Shown here one piece after another: positions 53,527 to 63,700 of a DNA stretch of 64,000 bases; the stretch's first letter is position 1, and every line of letters begins with the position of its first letter. Location of the stretch: the NCBI RefSeq assembly GCF_004000885.1, contig NZ_BIMC01000023.1, positions 1 through 64,000 of the forward strand. Direction: 5' to 3'. Both the position numbers and the translations under genes were made by a program. Source of the DNA: Paenibacillus glucanolyticus NBRC 15330 (GTDB lineage Bacteria > Bacillota > Bacilli > Paenibacillales > Paenibacillaceae). The notes under the pieces were generated by a model, which saw nothing but the letters and a program-made list of their open reading frames with translations, was not told the origin of the DNA and ran no database searches.

Positions 53527-54780
53527 TCAATATCCTCGCGAATACTCTGGACTTTCTTTCAGTTGGACTATATCATGGCCCGTCGGATTCTGGAAGGCAC
53601 GAAGCCCGAATGTCGGGGCGACGGCAAAAATATGATCAAATATATCGGCCTGAATCGATTCATACACTGCCCAGTTGATATCATTGGTGAAAGTGTAGAT
53701 TTCCAGTGGCAGTCCATTATCTCCCGGCGCCAGCTGTCTGACAATCAGCGTCATATCCTTATGAATTTTCGGATGATTTCTTAGATATTGATGGATATAT
53801 TCTCTGAACACACCTACATTCGTAAGCTGTCTGCCGTTCACTTTGCTATCCGTATTAATCTGATGCTCCATGTTATAAGCGTTAATTTCATTTAATCTGG
53901 TCGTGACATAATCGCTAAGGTAGTGAATCTTCTGAAATTCCTCAATCATGTCCTGAGTACAGAAGCATATGCTGCTCGTATCAATGTAGAAGCTGCGCTT
54001 AATCCTTCTGCCGCCGGATACCTGCATGCCTCTCCAATTCTTGAACGAGTCCGAGATGAGGGCATAGCTCGGAATCATCGTGATCGTTTTATCGAAATTC
54101 ATCACCTTTACGGTGTTCAAGGTAATGTCGATGACGTCACCGTCCGCATTATATTTGGGCATTTCAATCCAGTCGCCTACGCGTACCATATCATTCGATG
54201 ATAGCTGAATGCCTGCTACCAGACCTAGTATGGAATCCTTGAAGACCAGCATCAGAACAGCCGATAAGGCACCCAGCCCACTGAGAATGATCAACGGATT
54301 CTGACCGATCAGGTTCGAGATCACCACAATGCCGCCGATGATGAACAGAATGATGTTCGCCACCTGAATGTATCCCTTGATCGGTCTGATCTTGGAGATT
54401 TCAAACGAACGATAAATCGCGTCAAAGGCGTTGAGCAGCGCATTAAATACCATGATGGTTACGATAATCATATACGTCATGGCCGCTTTTTCAATCAGAA
54501 CCTGGTACGAGGGAAAGATGGATGCCGAGAAATAGATGATGATGGCCGGCACCAGATGCGACAGCTTGTGGAACACCTTTTTCTCCACAATGATGTTGTC
54601 CCATGTGTAGCGATTGCTGTTGACGATATGTATAATCGTCTTCAGTACGATTTTTTTAGTTATGATATTTGCCAGAATTGAGATCAATGCGATAAATAAG
54701 ACCATGATCATACTCGAAAGATACACAATGGTCTGTTCACTCATGCCATATCCGTCTAGTTGATTTTTGATAAAATCCAT
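53527..54780 (-). CDS. Mechanosensitive ion channel, MscS family (YbdG-like)
   Basis: 417 aa. About five N-terminal helices, then the MscS pore helix and beta domain: LIILSGLGALSAVLMLVFKDSILGLVAGIQLSSNDMVRVGDWIEMP. The C-terminal cytosolic domain (about 250-400) is long, as in E. coli YbdG (415 aa), a miniconductance channel that releases solutes on osmotic downshock. It is monocistronic and divergent from the following regulator. Confidence 0.92.
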   Translation of the reverse strand: MDFIKNQLDGYGMSEQTIVYLSSMIMVLFIALISILANIITKKIVLKTIIHIVNSNRYTWDNIIVEKKVFHKLSHLVPAIIIYFSASIFPSYQVLIEKAAMTYMIIVTIMVFNALLNAFDAIYRSFEISKIRPIKGYIQVANIILFIIGGIVVISNLIGQNPLIILSGLGALSAVLMLVFKDSILGLVAGIQLSSNDMVRVGDWIEMPKYNADGDVIDITLNTVKVMNFDKTITMIPSYALISDSFKNWRGMQVSGGRRIKRSFYIDTSSICFCTQDMIEEFQKIHYLSDYVTTRLNEINAYNMEHQINTDSKVNGRQLTNVGVFREYIHQYLRNHPKIHKDMTLIVRQLAPGDNGLPLEIYTFTNDINWAVYESIQADIFDHIFAVAPTFGLRAFQNPTGHDIVQLKESPEYSRGY

Positions 54781-55032
54781 TGGTTCCTCCTACCGCTGTT
54801 TATATTAGCCTATTATTATAGAATAGATTCCAGCACGAAGCAAAAGAACAAAAATTCCCATCCGCGACCTCATGTGGGTAATGAACATACAGGTTCAATA
54901 TCCAGCAGCGGAGATTCGCCATGCTTGCAGGGTGCGATTCCGATATAAGTTGGCTATAATGGAGGTACGCGCCTGCATCTCGCAAGAACGAGGTACACGG
55001 CCAATTGATTTATACAAAAAGGCAGGATAAAT

Positions 55033-56715
55033 ATGAGTATACATGTCCATATGATTGCTCCATATGAAGCGATGATTCCCGTAATACAAGAGTGTATTCC
55101 CCATTTTCCCGAACTAGACATTCAGTATGCGGTCGGCGATTTGATGAAAGGGGCTGAGCTGGCAGCCCATGCTGAGAAAAACGGAGCCGAAGTCATTATC
55201 AGCCGCGGCGGAACGGCGCAGCGCATCAAGGACGCCGTCACGATTCCCGTCATTGACATCCACCTGTCGGGATACGACATGATCCGTTCTCTCACGCTGG
55301 CGAGTCAGTTTAACGGAAAAACAGCCATCGTGGGCTTTTCCAATATTACTTCCGGCGCACAATCGATTATTGAGCTGATGGATTTGCCATTAAAGGTATA
55401 CACCATCCATAGCTCCGAAGACGTTGCCAGATTACTGCTGGAGCTGAAGTCTGACGGCTACCGCCAGATTGTCGGCGATGTCATCACCGTGAATACAGCC
55501 CAGGCATACGGCTTAAAGGGCTTGTTAATCCATTCAGGCAAAGAATCGATCATAAGAGCTCTGGAGGATGCCCAGCTTATCTATCGCTATCTCAGCAAAA
55601 GCAACGTCGTTTCCATGATACTGAACGATCTCGTTACACTGGAGCATCCCAATCTCGTTATTCTGAACGATCGGAATGAGGTCATATTTGAGCGATTGAC
55701 GGATTTTGACCACAGCCCTTTGACGGACCATCATATTTTTCTGACTAATACCAGCCTGGAATTCCACAAATCCAAAATTCAGAATATGTTCATGGTCGAT
55801 GATTTCCAGTTGGCGGTCACAGCTTATGAAACAACCTTGAATCATATAAGTTATAAAGTATACACGCTGGAAAAAGAACAGCCTTATGCGTTTGCGCAGA
55901 CAGGCGTAAAGGCATATCAAGAAGCACTAGCCGAACCTGTTGTCGCGGAATCCCCCGCTATGCGCAGGGCATTGGACCATATCCAAGCGCTCTATCAGCA
56001 CCATGAGCCCATTCATCTGCTTGGGGAGAAGGATACGGGGAAGTCCTTCCTTGTTCAATATTTTCATCAGTTGTACTCGGACGGCGGCTTGCTGCTTCAG
56101 ATCGATATGGCCCAAATCTCCCCGGATCAGTTAGAGAAAATTCCGTTGTCCAACGTTCGCAATGTGGAATTCATCCATATCGAACAAAGCGTACCTGATC
56201 CTCGTTTTGCTGCATTCGTTCAGTCCTGCCTTCCTAGGCAGATCGGCGTATTCATGCTCAGTGAACAGCAGCTTGACCAAGTCGGAACCGGACATATACA
56301 GCTCAATACAGTCATCATGCCGTCCCTGTCTGACCGATTGGATGACCTCCCTTCGCTCATTCAGCATTTTCTAAGCAGATACCATCAAAAATACGGAACC
56401 AATGCAGTAAAAATAAAGGATGACGCATTGCAGCTGATACGGCAGTCCGCTTCGTTTATGACAATCGGCCAATTAAAACAGCTCATCAAGCAAGCGGCCC
56501 TGAACGAGACGGATTACGTGATTTCAGCCGAAACCTTATCTCGCTTGCTGGATGGGCATTCTGCCTCAAACCCTATCCAGCTCGAAGGAACCCTAAAAGA
56601 GATCGAGAAAGAAATCATTCAACATGTACTCCGTGAGGAAAATAATAATCAATCAAGGGCGGCAGAACGATTAGGGATTAATCGGGCCACGCTTTGGCGC
56701 AAACTTAAAGAATGA
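55033..56715 (+). CDS. PrpR-N-domain transcriptional regulator with reduced AAA+ domain
   Basis: 560 aa. The N-terminal PrpR_N sensor domain spans about 1-195 (IPVIQECIPHFPELDIQYAVGDL, VIISRGGTAQRIKDAVTIPVIDIHLSGYDMIR). A short PAS-like linker is followed by an AAA+ remnant from about 300. Walker A GEKDTGKS is present, but no GAFTGA loop and no clear Walker B were seen, and the distance to the PSLSDRLDDL segment is short. A Fis-type HTH ends the protein (NQSRAAERLGINRATLWRKLKE). It probably senses a small organic acid and regulates the downstream permease-kinase-dehydrogenase genes, likely without sigma-54. AGGAT precedes the ATG. Confidence 0.85.
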   Translation: MSIHVHMIAPYEAMIPVIQECIPHFPELDIQYAVGDLMKGAELAAHAEKNGAEVIISRGGTAQRIKDAVTIPVIDIHLSGYDMIRSLTLASQFNGKTAIVGFSNITSGAQSIIELMDLPLKVYTIHSSEDVARLLLELKSDGYRQIVGDVITVNTAQAYGLKGLLIHSGKESIIRALEDAQLIYRYLSKSNVVSMILNDLVTLEHPNLVILNDRNEVIFERLTDFDHSPLTDHHIFLTNTSLEFHKSKIQNMFMVDDFQLAVTAYETTLNHISYKVYTLEKEQPYAFAQTGVKAYQEALAEPVVAESPAMRRALDHIQALYQHHEPIHLLGEKDTGKSFLVQYFHQLYSDGGLLLQIDMAQISPDQLEKIPLSNVRNVEFIHIEQSVPDPRFAAFVQSCLPRQIGVFMLSEQQLDQVGTGHIQLNTVIMPSLSDRLDDLPSLIQHFLSRYHQKYGTNAVKIKDDALQLIRQSASFMTIGQLKQLIKQAALNETDYVISAETLSRLLDGHSASNPIQLEGTLKEIEKEIIQHVLREENNNQSRAAERLGINRATLWRKLKE

Positions 56716-56742
56716 ATTTAAGTTCGCGTCTTTTTTTCGTTA

Positions 56743-56848
56743 TATATGTTGCAATTTTAAACAGTTAAATAAAATTTTATTATTTACATAAATTATATGT
56801 TGCTAAAATAAGCAATATAGACTAGTATAATGACTGCAAGCGCTTCAA
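56743..56848 (+). promoter_or_regulatory. Promoter-operator region of the permease-dtnK-pdxA2 operon
   Basis: Direct repeats TATATGTTGC at 56743-56752 and 56794-56803, the second part of the palindrome TTGCTAAAATAAGCAA (56800-56815). A TATAAT (-10) is at 56826-56831 and a cre-like TGCAAGCGCTTCAA at 56835-56848. No TGGCAC-N5-TTGCA sigma-54 promoter was seen. Confidence 0.55.
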
Positions 56849-56877
56849 TAAAACGATTACATTAAGGAGCTAATACT

Positions 56878-57861
56878 ATGAAAATCAAAGCGACATTAGA
56901 TCGTATCCCTGGCGGTATGATGGTTGTTCCCCTCCTCGTCGGAGCGTGCATCAATACATTCGCACCTAATGCTTTGCGCATCGGCGGTTTCACGGAGGCT
57001 TTGTTCGTGAACAGCTCGAGTACACTCATTGCCCTGTTCCTGCTGATTGCCGGAACGCAAATCACGTTTAAAACGGCAGGGTCCTCTGTTGGTAAGGGTG
57101 TCACACTGCTGGTGTTTAAATGGGCTATCGGTGCACTATTAGGATTGATCGCCATTATGTTTGCCGATTCCAATGGATTATTCCTGGGTCTTGCCCCTCT
57201 TGCCATTATCGCCGCGATGACAAATTCCAACGGCGGACTGTATATAGCGCTAGCCGGACAATATGGAAAAGAGGATGACAAGGCTGCTTATCCTTTCCTT
57301 GCTTTAAGCGACGGACCGTTCTTGACGATGGTGGCCCTCTCGATCTTCGGCGCTATGGGTTTTGCCAACGGCATGTTCTCGCCGATGTCTTTTGTTGCGG
57401 TACTGCTTCCCCTGCTCGTCGGTGTCGTGATCGGGAACCTGGACCGCGATATGGCCGATTGGCTGCATAAAGGCAGTGACAAGCTGGTTCCTTTCTTCGC
57501 TTTCTCGCTGGGTATGGGCATCAATTTCTCGTCCATCATTCAGGGTGGACTGAGCGGCATCCTGCTTGGGGTGATGACCGTATTGATCACGGGCGGCATT
57601 GGATTCCTTCTCTTCAGAGCCATCGGCTGGAACCCGATTGTCGGTGCTTCGGAAGGCTCCACAGCCGGTAACGCAGTTGGAACGCCGGCTGCAATTTTGG
57701 CTGCCAACGCCTCATTCGCTCCCATCGCTGAACTTGCAACTGTACAAATCGCCGCGAGTGTCGTGACCACGGCCATCCTGCTGCCGATCTTTATCGGCTT
57801 CCTGTCCAAGAGATTGGAGAAATCAGGCGGTGTAGCCAAATACAATAATCCAACATCATAG
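56878..57861 (+). CDS. 2-keto-3-deoxygluconate permease family transporter (KdgT-like)
   Basis: 327 aa, about ten hydrophobic helices. The start IKATLDRIPGGMMVVPLLVGACINTFAP and the segments AGTQITFKTAG and NSNGGLYIALAGQYG are typical of the KdgT family of proton-coupled sugar-acid permeases. AAGGAGC precedes the ATG. Next to four-carbon acid-sugar catabolic genes, it more likely carries threonate, erythronate or a related acid than KDG; this is inference. Confidence 0.88.
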   Translation: MKIKATLDRIPGGMMVVPLLVGACINTFAPNALRIGGFTEALFVNSSSTLIALFLLIAGTQITFKTAGSSVGKGVTLLVFKWAIGALLGLIAIMFADSNGLFLGLAPLAIIAAMTNSNGGLYIALAGQYGKEDDKAAYPFLALSDGPFLTMVALSIFGAMGFANGMFSPMSFVAVLLPLLVGVVIGNLDRDMADWLHKGSDKLVPFFAFSLGMGINFSSIIQGGLSGILLGVMTVLITGGIGFLLFRAIGWNPIVGASEGSTAGNAVGTPAAILAANASFAPIAELATVQIAASVVTTAILLPIFIGFLSKRLEKSGGVAKYNNPTS

Positions 57862-57914
57862 AGGTTTTTTTAAGAACCCCTCTATCCATCAGCTTTTTAA
57901 GAGGAGGTAGCAGC

Positions 57915-59210
57915 ATGAAATTAGCTATTATCGCAGATGATTTGACAGGTGCCAATGACAGCGGGGTCCAACTCGCCCGTCATGGCTTGAAAACAAGTGT
58001 GTTATTCGATATGGACGAAGATAATATTCATCACTATGATGCTGTTGTCTTCGATACGGACAGTCGTTCCATTACATCAGAGGAGGCATATCGGCGAGTA
58101 AGCCGAGCCGCCCAATTTTTAACAGATGCCGGGTTTGACACGATTTTCAAAAAAATGGACTCCACCATGCGCGGCAATATCGGGATCGAGATCGATGCCC
58201 TGTACGACATAGTGAAGCCTGACTTCATGATGATCGTCCCGGGTTATCCCAAAAACAATCGCACCATTCTAGACGGCACTCATTATCTGAATGGCGTGCC
58301 GCTGGCAGAGACGGAGATTGCCAACGATCCCAAGACACCGGTCACCCATTCCTATCTGCCGGACCTGCTTCAATTGCAGACCAAACATGCCGTCGGCGTG
58401 ATTTCAGTCCGCGATCTGAACGCTGGCAGGGACCATATTAAGAATAAGTTAAAGGAATGGATAGAACAGGATATCCCGTATGTGCTGGTGGACTCCACGG
58501 AAGAAGCGCATTTAGAGCAGATCCTGCGAATAACCAAACAACTAGACTATGACTTCGCATGGGCTGGATCTGCAGGCATTGCCAACTATCTTCCTTCTCA
58601 TTACGATATTTCGAGCCGTCCTGTCGAGCTCACCATCAAGCAAAATCAGGGGCCAATCCTTACCGTCGTGGGCAGCGTGAACAAGAATTCCCGCGCACAG
58701 CTTAAACTGCTGCTTGAACAAACCGATGTTTATCCGGTACCATTCAGCTCCTACAAGGCTGTATCCGCGCAAGCAGAGCGCGATGAGGAAATCCAGCGCG
58801 TGTATGAAGAAGTGAAGACCCAGGCACTGCAAGGCAAGGACATCGTCATCTACTCAACCGCAGAGCAGTCTGATGTTGACCAAGCACGAGCAGTTGGTGA
58901 GACTAGAGGACTTAATCACACCGAGGTCAGCAATGAGATTGTGCGCGCCATTGGTGAAATCTGCGCCAAGCTGCTGGAGAACGGGTATTTCCATGGTGTA
59001 TCCATGACTGGCGGAGATACCGCCAAGCAGATCTGCATGAAATGGAAGATTAGCGGCTTTGAATTGTTGGACGAGCTTGAGATTGGCGTGCCGATCTCGA
59101 AATTTTTAAGCGTTGACGACCTGTATGTCATCACCAAGGCAGGCGGATTCGGCAAACCGGACGTATTTATCCACGCGATTCATAAGTTAAAAGGAGGTCA
59201 TACCGCATGA
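57915..59210 (+). CDS. dtnK: Four-carbon acid sugar kinase (DtnK/OtnK family, formerly DUF1537)
   Basis: 431 aa. The N-terminal signature IADDLTGANDSGVQLA and KKMDSTMRGNIGIEIDAL and the C-terminal nucleotide-binding MTGGDTAKQIC and KAGGFGKPDVF are typical. The family phosphorylates D-threonate or D-erythronate at the 4-position with ATP. Preceded by GAGGAGG and overlapping pdxA2 by 4 nt. Pairing with PdxA2 rather than with a DenD/LtnD-type NAD-dehydrogenase points to D-threonate (known DtnK-PdxA2 pathway). Confidence 0.9.
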   Translation: MKLAIIADDLTGANDSGVQLARHGLKTSVLFDMDEDNIHHYDAVVFDTDSRSITSEEAYRRVSRAAQFLTDAGFDTIFKKMDSTMRGNIGIEIDALYDIVKPDFMMIVPGYPKNNRTILDGTHYLNGVPLAETEIANDPKTPVTHSYLPDLLQLQTKHAVGVISVRDLNAGRDHIKNKLKEWIEQDIPYVLVDSTEEAHLEQILRITKQLDYDFAWAGSAGIANYLPSHYDISSRPVELTIKQNQGPILTVVGSVNKNSRAQLKLLLEQTDVYPVPFSSYKAVSAQAERDEEIQRVYEEVKTQALQGKDIVIYSTAEQSDVDQARAVGETRGLNHTEVSNEIVRAIGEICAKLLENGYFHGVSMTGGDTAKQICMKWKISGFELLDELEIGVPISKFLSVDDLYVITKAGGFGKPDVFIHAIHKLKGGHTA

Positions 59211-60208
59211 AACCGACCGTTGGAATTACGATGGGCGATGCCGCAGGCATCGGACCCGAGATTATTATGAAGGCACTCTCCCATCAGGAGATGTACGATA
59301 ACTGCAATCCACTTGTTATTGGAGATGCAAAAATTTTAGAGCGGGTACTGCCCATTATCGGTTCAGACTTACAGGTACGCGCCATTCAGGATCCATCCGA
59401 GGCCAAATATGAATTTGGCACCGTGGATGTTATCGATCTGGATCTCGTTCCGGCCGACCTTAAATTCGGCGAAGTATCCGCTATTGCGGGAGATGCAGCC
59501 TTTCAATTCCTGGCCAGAGCGATCGAGCTGGCGAAACAGCACAAGATCCACTCCATCTGCACAGCTCCACTAAACAAGGAAGCTTTACATCAAGGCGGGC
59601 ATCTGTATCCCGGTCACACCGAGATCCTGGCGGACCTCACCGATACAACAGATTTCTCGATGATGCTGACAACGCCGAACTTGCGGGTGATTCACCTGAC
59701 TACACATATGGGGTTGATCGAAGCCATTCAGAGCATCACCCCGGAAAGAACGTATACCGTCGTCAAGCTGGCTCACGATACTCTGAAAAAAGCCGGTTTC
59801 GACAATCCAAGAGTGGCCGTCTGCGGAATCAACCCGCATGCGGGCGAGAACGGACTCTTCGGCAACGGAGAAGAAGAGAAACAACTGCAGCCGGGCATCG
59901 AGCGCGCCCAGCAGGAAGGCATTAACGTTGTGGGCCCCCTGCCTGCGGACACCTTATTCTTCAGAGCAGGCAGAGGCGATTTCGATATCGTGGTTGCTTG
60001 CTACCATGACCAGGGACATGCCCCCATCAAGGTCATGGGCATCGAAGAAGGCGTGAACATCACGGTCGGACTGAAGGGCGGCATCATCCGCACCTCGGTC
60101 GACCATGGCACCGCCTTCGATATTGCCGGGAAGAACATCGCCGACGACAAGAGCATGCTCGCCGCGATTCGCTCGGCCATTGAGCTGGCTCCGAAGGATT
60201 GGATTTAG
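59207..60208 (+). CDS. pdxA2: 4-phospho-D-threonate 3-dehydrogenase (PdxA2-like)
   Basis: 333 aa of the PdxA family: GITMGDAAGIGPEIIMKAL, TAPLNKEAL, GHTEILADLT, CYHDQGHAPIKVMG and GIIRTSVDHGTAFDIAG. PdxA2 enzymes oxidise 4-phospho-D-threonate with NAD; the keto acid decarboxylates to dihydroxyacetone phosphate. The operon context with the kinase argues against a role in vitamin B6 synthesis. The ribosome site AAGGAGG lies in the kinase gene and the start overlaps its stop. Confidence 0.92.
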   Translation: MKPTVGITMGDAAGIGPEIIMKALSHQEMYDNCNPLVIGDAKILERVLPIIGSDLQVRAIQDPSEAKYEFGTVDVIDLDLVPADLKFGEVSAIAGDAAFQFLARAIELAKQHKIHSICTAPLNKEALHQGGHLYPGHTEILADLTDTTDFSMMLTTPNLRVIHLTTHMGLIEAIQSITPERTYTVVKLAHDTLKKAGFDNPRVAVCGINPHAGENGLFGNGEEEKQLQPGIERAQQEGINVVGPLPADTLFFRAGRGDFDIVVACYHDQGHAPIKVMGIEEGVNITVGLKGGIIRTSVDHGTAFDIAGKNIADDKSMLAAIRSAIELAPKDWI

Positions 60209-60240
60209 TCGAGTGACGATTTGAAGATGTCACATGTGGA

Positions 60241-60269
60241 AGACCCGGCAGAGGCCGGGTCTTTTTTTG
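60241..60269 (+). terminator. Terminator of the threonate operon
   Basis: Stem AGACCCGGC/GCCGGGTCT with an AGAG loop followed by TTTTTTT. Confidence 0.9.
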
Positions 60270-60396
60270 CTGCACACAATAACGGTATCTGCGGCTTGCC
60301 CTCAATTCAGGTCAATGCGGTAACCACGAATAACCGAATACCAGCCAGCACATACTAAACATCACAATCGATTCCAGTACAAGGAGGACCTTTCCA

Positions 60397-60573
60397 TTGA
60401 GCGACCATCAACCGGACAAGAACCTGATCAACACGGTGAAAGACCTCGAAGCGACACCCGTGAACAGCCTGGAGGCCCAGCAGCAGCAGCAGGCCCGCAA
60501 TGATCGCCGGAAGCAAGCCCAGCATGACAGCAACGGCAAATACAAGGAGAATGAATCCAAGAACTATCATTAA
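60397..60573 (+). CDS. 58-aa hydrophilic protein, unknown function
   Basis: TTG start 9 nt after AAGGAGG. The peptide starts MSDHQPDKNLINTVKDLEAT, contains a run of five Gln, and ends in a Lys/Asn/Glu-rich tail (KYKENESKNYH). It is highly charged, with no membrane segment. Third codon positions are mostly G/C, as in neighbouring genes, supporting real coding. It lies between two terminators, so it forms its own unit. It resembles small hydrophilic Bacillales proteins in general, but no family was recognised. Confidence 0.6.
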   Translation: MSDHQPDKNLINTVKDLEATPVNSLEAQQQQQARNDRRKQAQHDSNGKYKENESKNYH

Positions 60574-60631
60574 CCGCGTTGTGACCATATGGGCTTCTAT
60601 ACATGCCAATCCCCCCCTCATATTACACGTC

Positions 60632-60661
60632 AAAAAAGCGACCCGTTAGGGTCGCTTTTTT
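60632..60661 (+). terminator. Bidirectional terminator before the SLH gene
   Basis: Stem GCGACCC/GGGTCGC with A6/T6 arms and a GTTA loop, serving both the 58-aa ORF and the convergent SLH gene. Confidence 0.88.
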
Positions 60662-60723
60662 ATTTGGCTTAAACGCTTATTCTTTTGTAGTTACATGCTC
60701 ATACAAATCGCCGCCACTGCTTT

Positions 60724-63700
60724 CTATTCCTTCCAATTTTCAATTCCGGTTTCGAGCTGCTCGAACGAATGCGGAATCGAAGCTTCCATGATGTCGGAAT
60801 AGTAGTCATGTCCTTCCGGAACATCGGTCCATTTCGGTTCAACCTTGATATCCCAAGGCTTACGATCCAGCAGCTGGTTAAGGATCCGAATGACCTCTAC
60901 CCTTGTGATGGATTGGTTCGGATTGAAGGACTTCTCCGTGAAATCGAACAGCAGTCCCTGTTCCTGGGCCGTTGCGATGGCTTTTTCAGCCCAGTGTCCC
61001 GTTACGTCCGTATATGTGCTTTCCTGTACGGCATCCCATTGGTACACATTCATAAGGATCTGCGCAAATTCCGCCCGCGTGATCTGTTTCTTCGGTTTGA
61101 ACGTGTTGTCGCTAAAACCGACCATCCATTTATTATGAGTTGCCGTCGTGATGGCGTTCATTGCCCAATGTTTTGCAGTTACATCCGAATAGGATACTTT
61201 GTTAGCTCCCGCTTCAGCTGTATACAAACGGGACAGGATCGCAGCCATCTCCGAACGGATAATTCCGCGGTCCGCTTGGAACGTGCCGTCTGGATATCCG
61301 ACCATGTAAGCACGATGATCGCCTGAAGCCTTCACTTTCGGCTGTGCAGAGAAACTGAATTTCACGATGGTATCACCGACGTGGATGACTCCGTCCTTAA
61401 TGTAGCTGTCATTCCCGAAGCGCTCTTCACGCTTGTCATTACGGCTGTCAAACACGATGTAACCATTCTTCTCGCCTAGGAAATAGTAATCGCCATCTGC
61501 GTAAACCATCCAGCCGTATTGGCCGCTGTCAGAGCTGCTCTGCGGGTTGTGGTTTTTGTTCGGCGAAAAATCCGGAAGCTCCGGCAGTTGAACAACCGTT
61601 CCCGGCACTCTGCCTTTGGAACGATTCAGCTCCGTATCTGCCCAATACAACTGCATATTCACTCCTGCAACCGGCTGACTTGTCACCTTATCGAGAATCG
61701 TGCCATATGGATCGACCAGATCAACCGATAGCTTTGCATTACCATTGCTGTCAACGCTTAACTTGCCGGCAGGGCCCGCCAGCTTCTCTCCGTTAGGTGC
61801 GATTACATTCAGCGACAATGTATACTCGCCGGCAGCAACTTTCGGAAGCGTAAAGCTGCCGTCCTGGTTCATTACGATACTCGGCAGATTCAGCTCTTGC
61901 CCGGTTGCCGACTTTATTTTCCCGGATACTTTTAAGTTGTCGCCGACAAGCTTCGTAATTTTCTCCTGAACGACTTTGCCCCCGTTCGCTTGGTCGGAAA
62001 CAACCACTTCCGCTTTCATTGTGGATGCAGGTTGTTGTTGTACAACGCCCGTGTTCCCTGCAGGTGGAGTTTCTTCCAGTACCGCAGGCGCGTGAGGTTT
62101 GACGCTGACCACATTGGACACGCCTGCATGTGGACCCGATTGGACGATTAATCGGAAATAGTAAGTTTCACGGCTGGATAAACCGGCTATGGTTGCACTT
62201 GTGGAGCCGCTATCCAGCGTCTCTAATGGGCTAACCGGTGTGAAGGTAGTACCGTCTGTAGATCGTTCAATTACAATGCTTGATGCCCCCGTTAGAGCAG
62301 GGAAATTCAATGTCACTTGTCCGATGCCTGCAACGGCCGACAACGTGGTGATCGGTTCCGAAGGCAACGCTTCGACCACATTGGATACGCCTGCATACGG
62401 ACCTGATCCGACGTTCAATCGGAAATAATAGATTTCGCCGTTCGTTAATCCGGTCAAGGTTGCACTCGTTGAAGCCGCATCCAGCGGCTCTGATGGGCTA
62501 ACCGGTGTAAAGGTAGTTCCATCGGTAGATTGTTCAACAACAATGCTTGATGCCCCTGTTAGAGCAGGGAAATTCAACGTCACCTGCCCGCTGCCTGCAA
62601 CGGCCGACAACGTGGTTAACGATTTCGAAGGCGAAGCCTGGACCACATTGGATATGCCGTCATATAGCCCCGATTCAACGTTTAGCCGGAAATGGTAGGT
62701 TTCACCGTTCGTTAACCCGGTTACTGTTGCGCTTGTAGAAGTCGCATCCAACGTCTCCAAAGGGCTAACCGGCGTAAAGGTGGTTCCATCAATAGATTGT
62801 TCAACAACGATGTTCGATGCCCCCGTTAGAGCAGGGAATTTCAATGTCACTTCCCCATTGCCAGAAGCGGCGGTCAACGTGCCTAAAGGAGCCGGATCAG
62901 CCGCATTCACATACACGGTGAATGTCTTCTCGCTTGTAAGCCCGTCCTTGGTGATGGTTGCCGTCAAGGTCACGTAAGTTCCCGACTGGGTGATAACCGG
63001 TCTGGTTACGGTTCCGTCGGGCGCGATGATCGACGGCTGGTCAGAGGACCAGACGGTAGTTACGTCATCGTCCTGCTGCAGGGTAAGATTGTTTTTTACC
63101 GAGTTTTTGGTGTCGCCGGGCTGAAACCGGATATCGGTATTGCTCTCTGCCTCTTCGATGTCCAGAATAGCCGCTTTATAATCTGTAATCAGTTGATCTG
63201 CGATACGATCGGCAATCTCTTGAATGATATCGGCGCTGGATTTGTCGGAATGGATATGTAGTCCGCCGCCTGTAATGCCGTCGATAAACGTTTGGTCGAT
63301 GTCCGCATACGTGGCGCTGGTTACACCAACATATTGTGCACCGGTGTTATTGAACGAGTTTGTCAGATTGGATTGATTCGAGCCCCCGTCCAAATCCCCG
63401 CGAGGGTCATCGTTAATGTTCACGACATAGCGCAGTGGCGACGTTCCCCAAAGGATATTATCCGCAGCCACATCCAGTGTCTTGCTCGACGTTGAATACA
63501 ACTTCATATTATCAAATGAAAAAATCGAGATGATCTCGCAGCCATGGCCGATATGGCTAACAATGGGCCCAAATTCATTCCCGTAAACATCCGGAAGGGT
63601 TAAATTCCGAATGATCTGGTCGCCATTATCCCACATGCTCAGCGTGGTGTCCGTTGCTACGATTTTGATGCTGTGATGAGTGGATGCCCCTTTCGGAAAA

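Noticed and set aside
59207-60208. Vitamin B6 synthesis (PdxA proper)
   Set aside because: Operon pairing with a four-carbon acid sugar kinase and a sugar-acid permease fits PdxA2; no other B6 gene is present.
60355-60633. 92-codon hydrophobic minus-strand frame
   Set aside because: It is the antisense of the Gln-rich 58-aa ORF (CAG runs read as Leu codons). The plus-strand frame has the better ribosome site and coding-like third positions.
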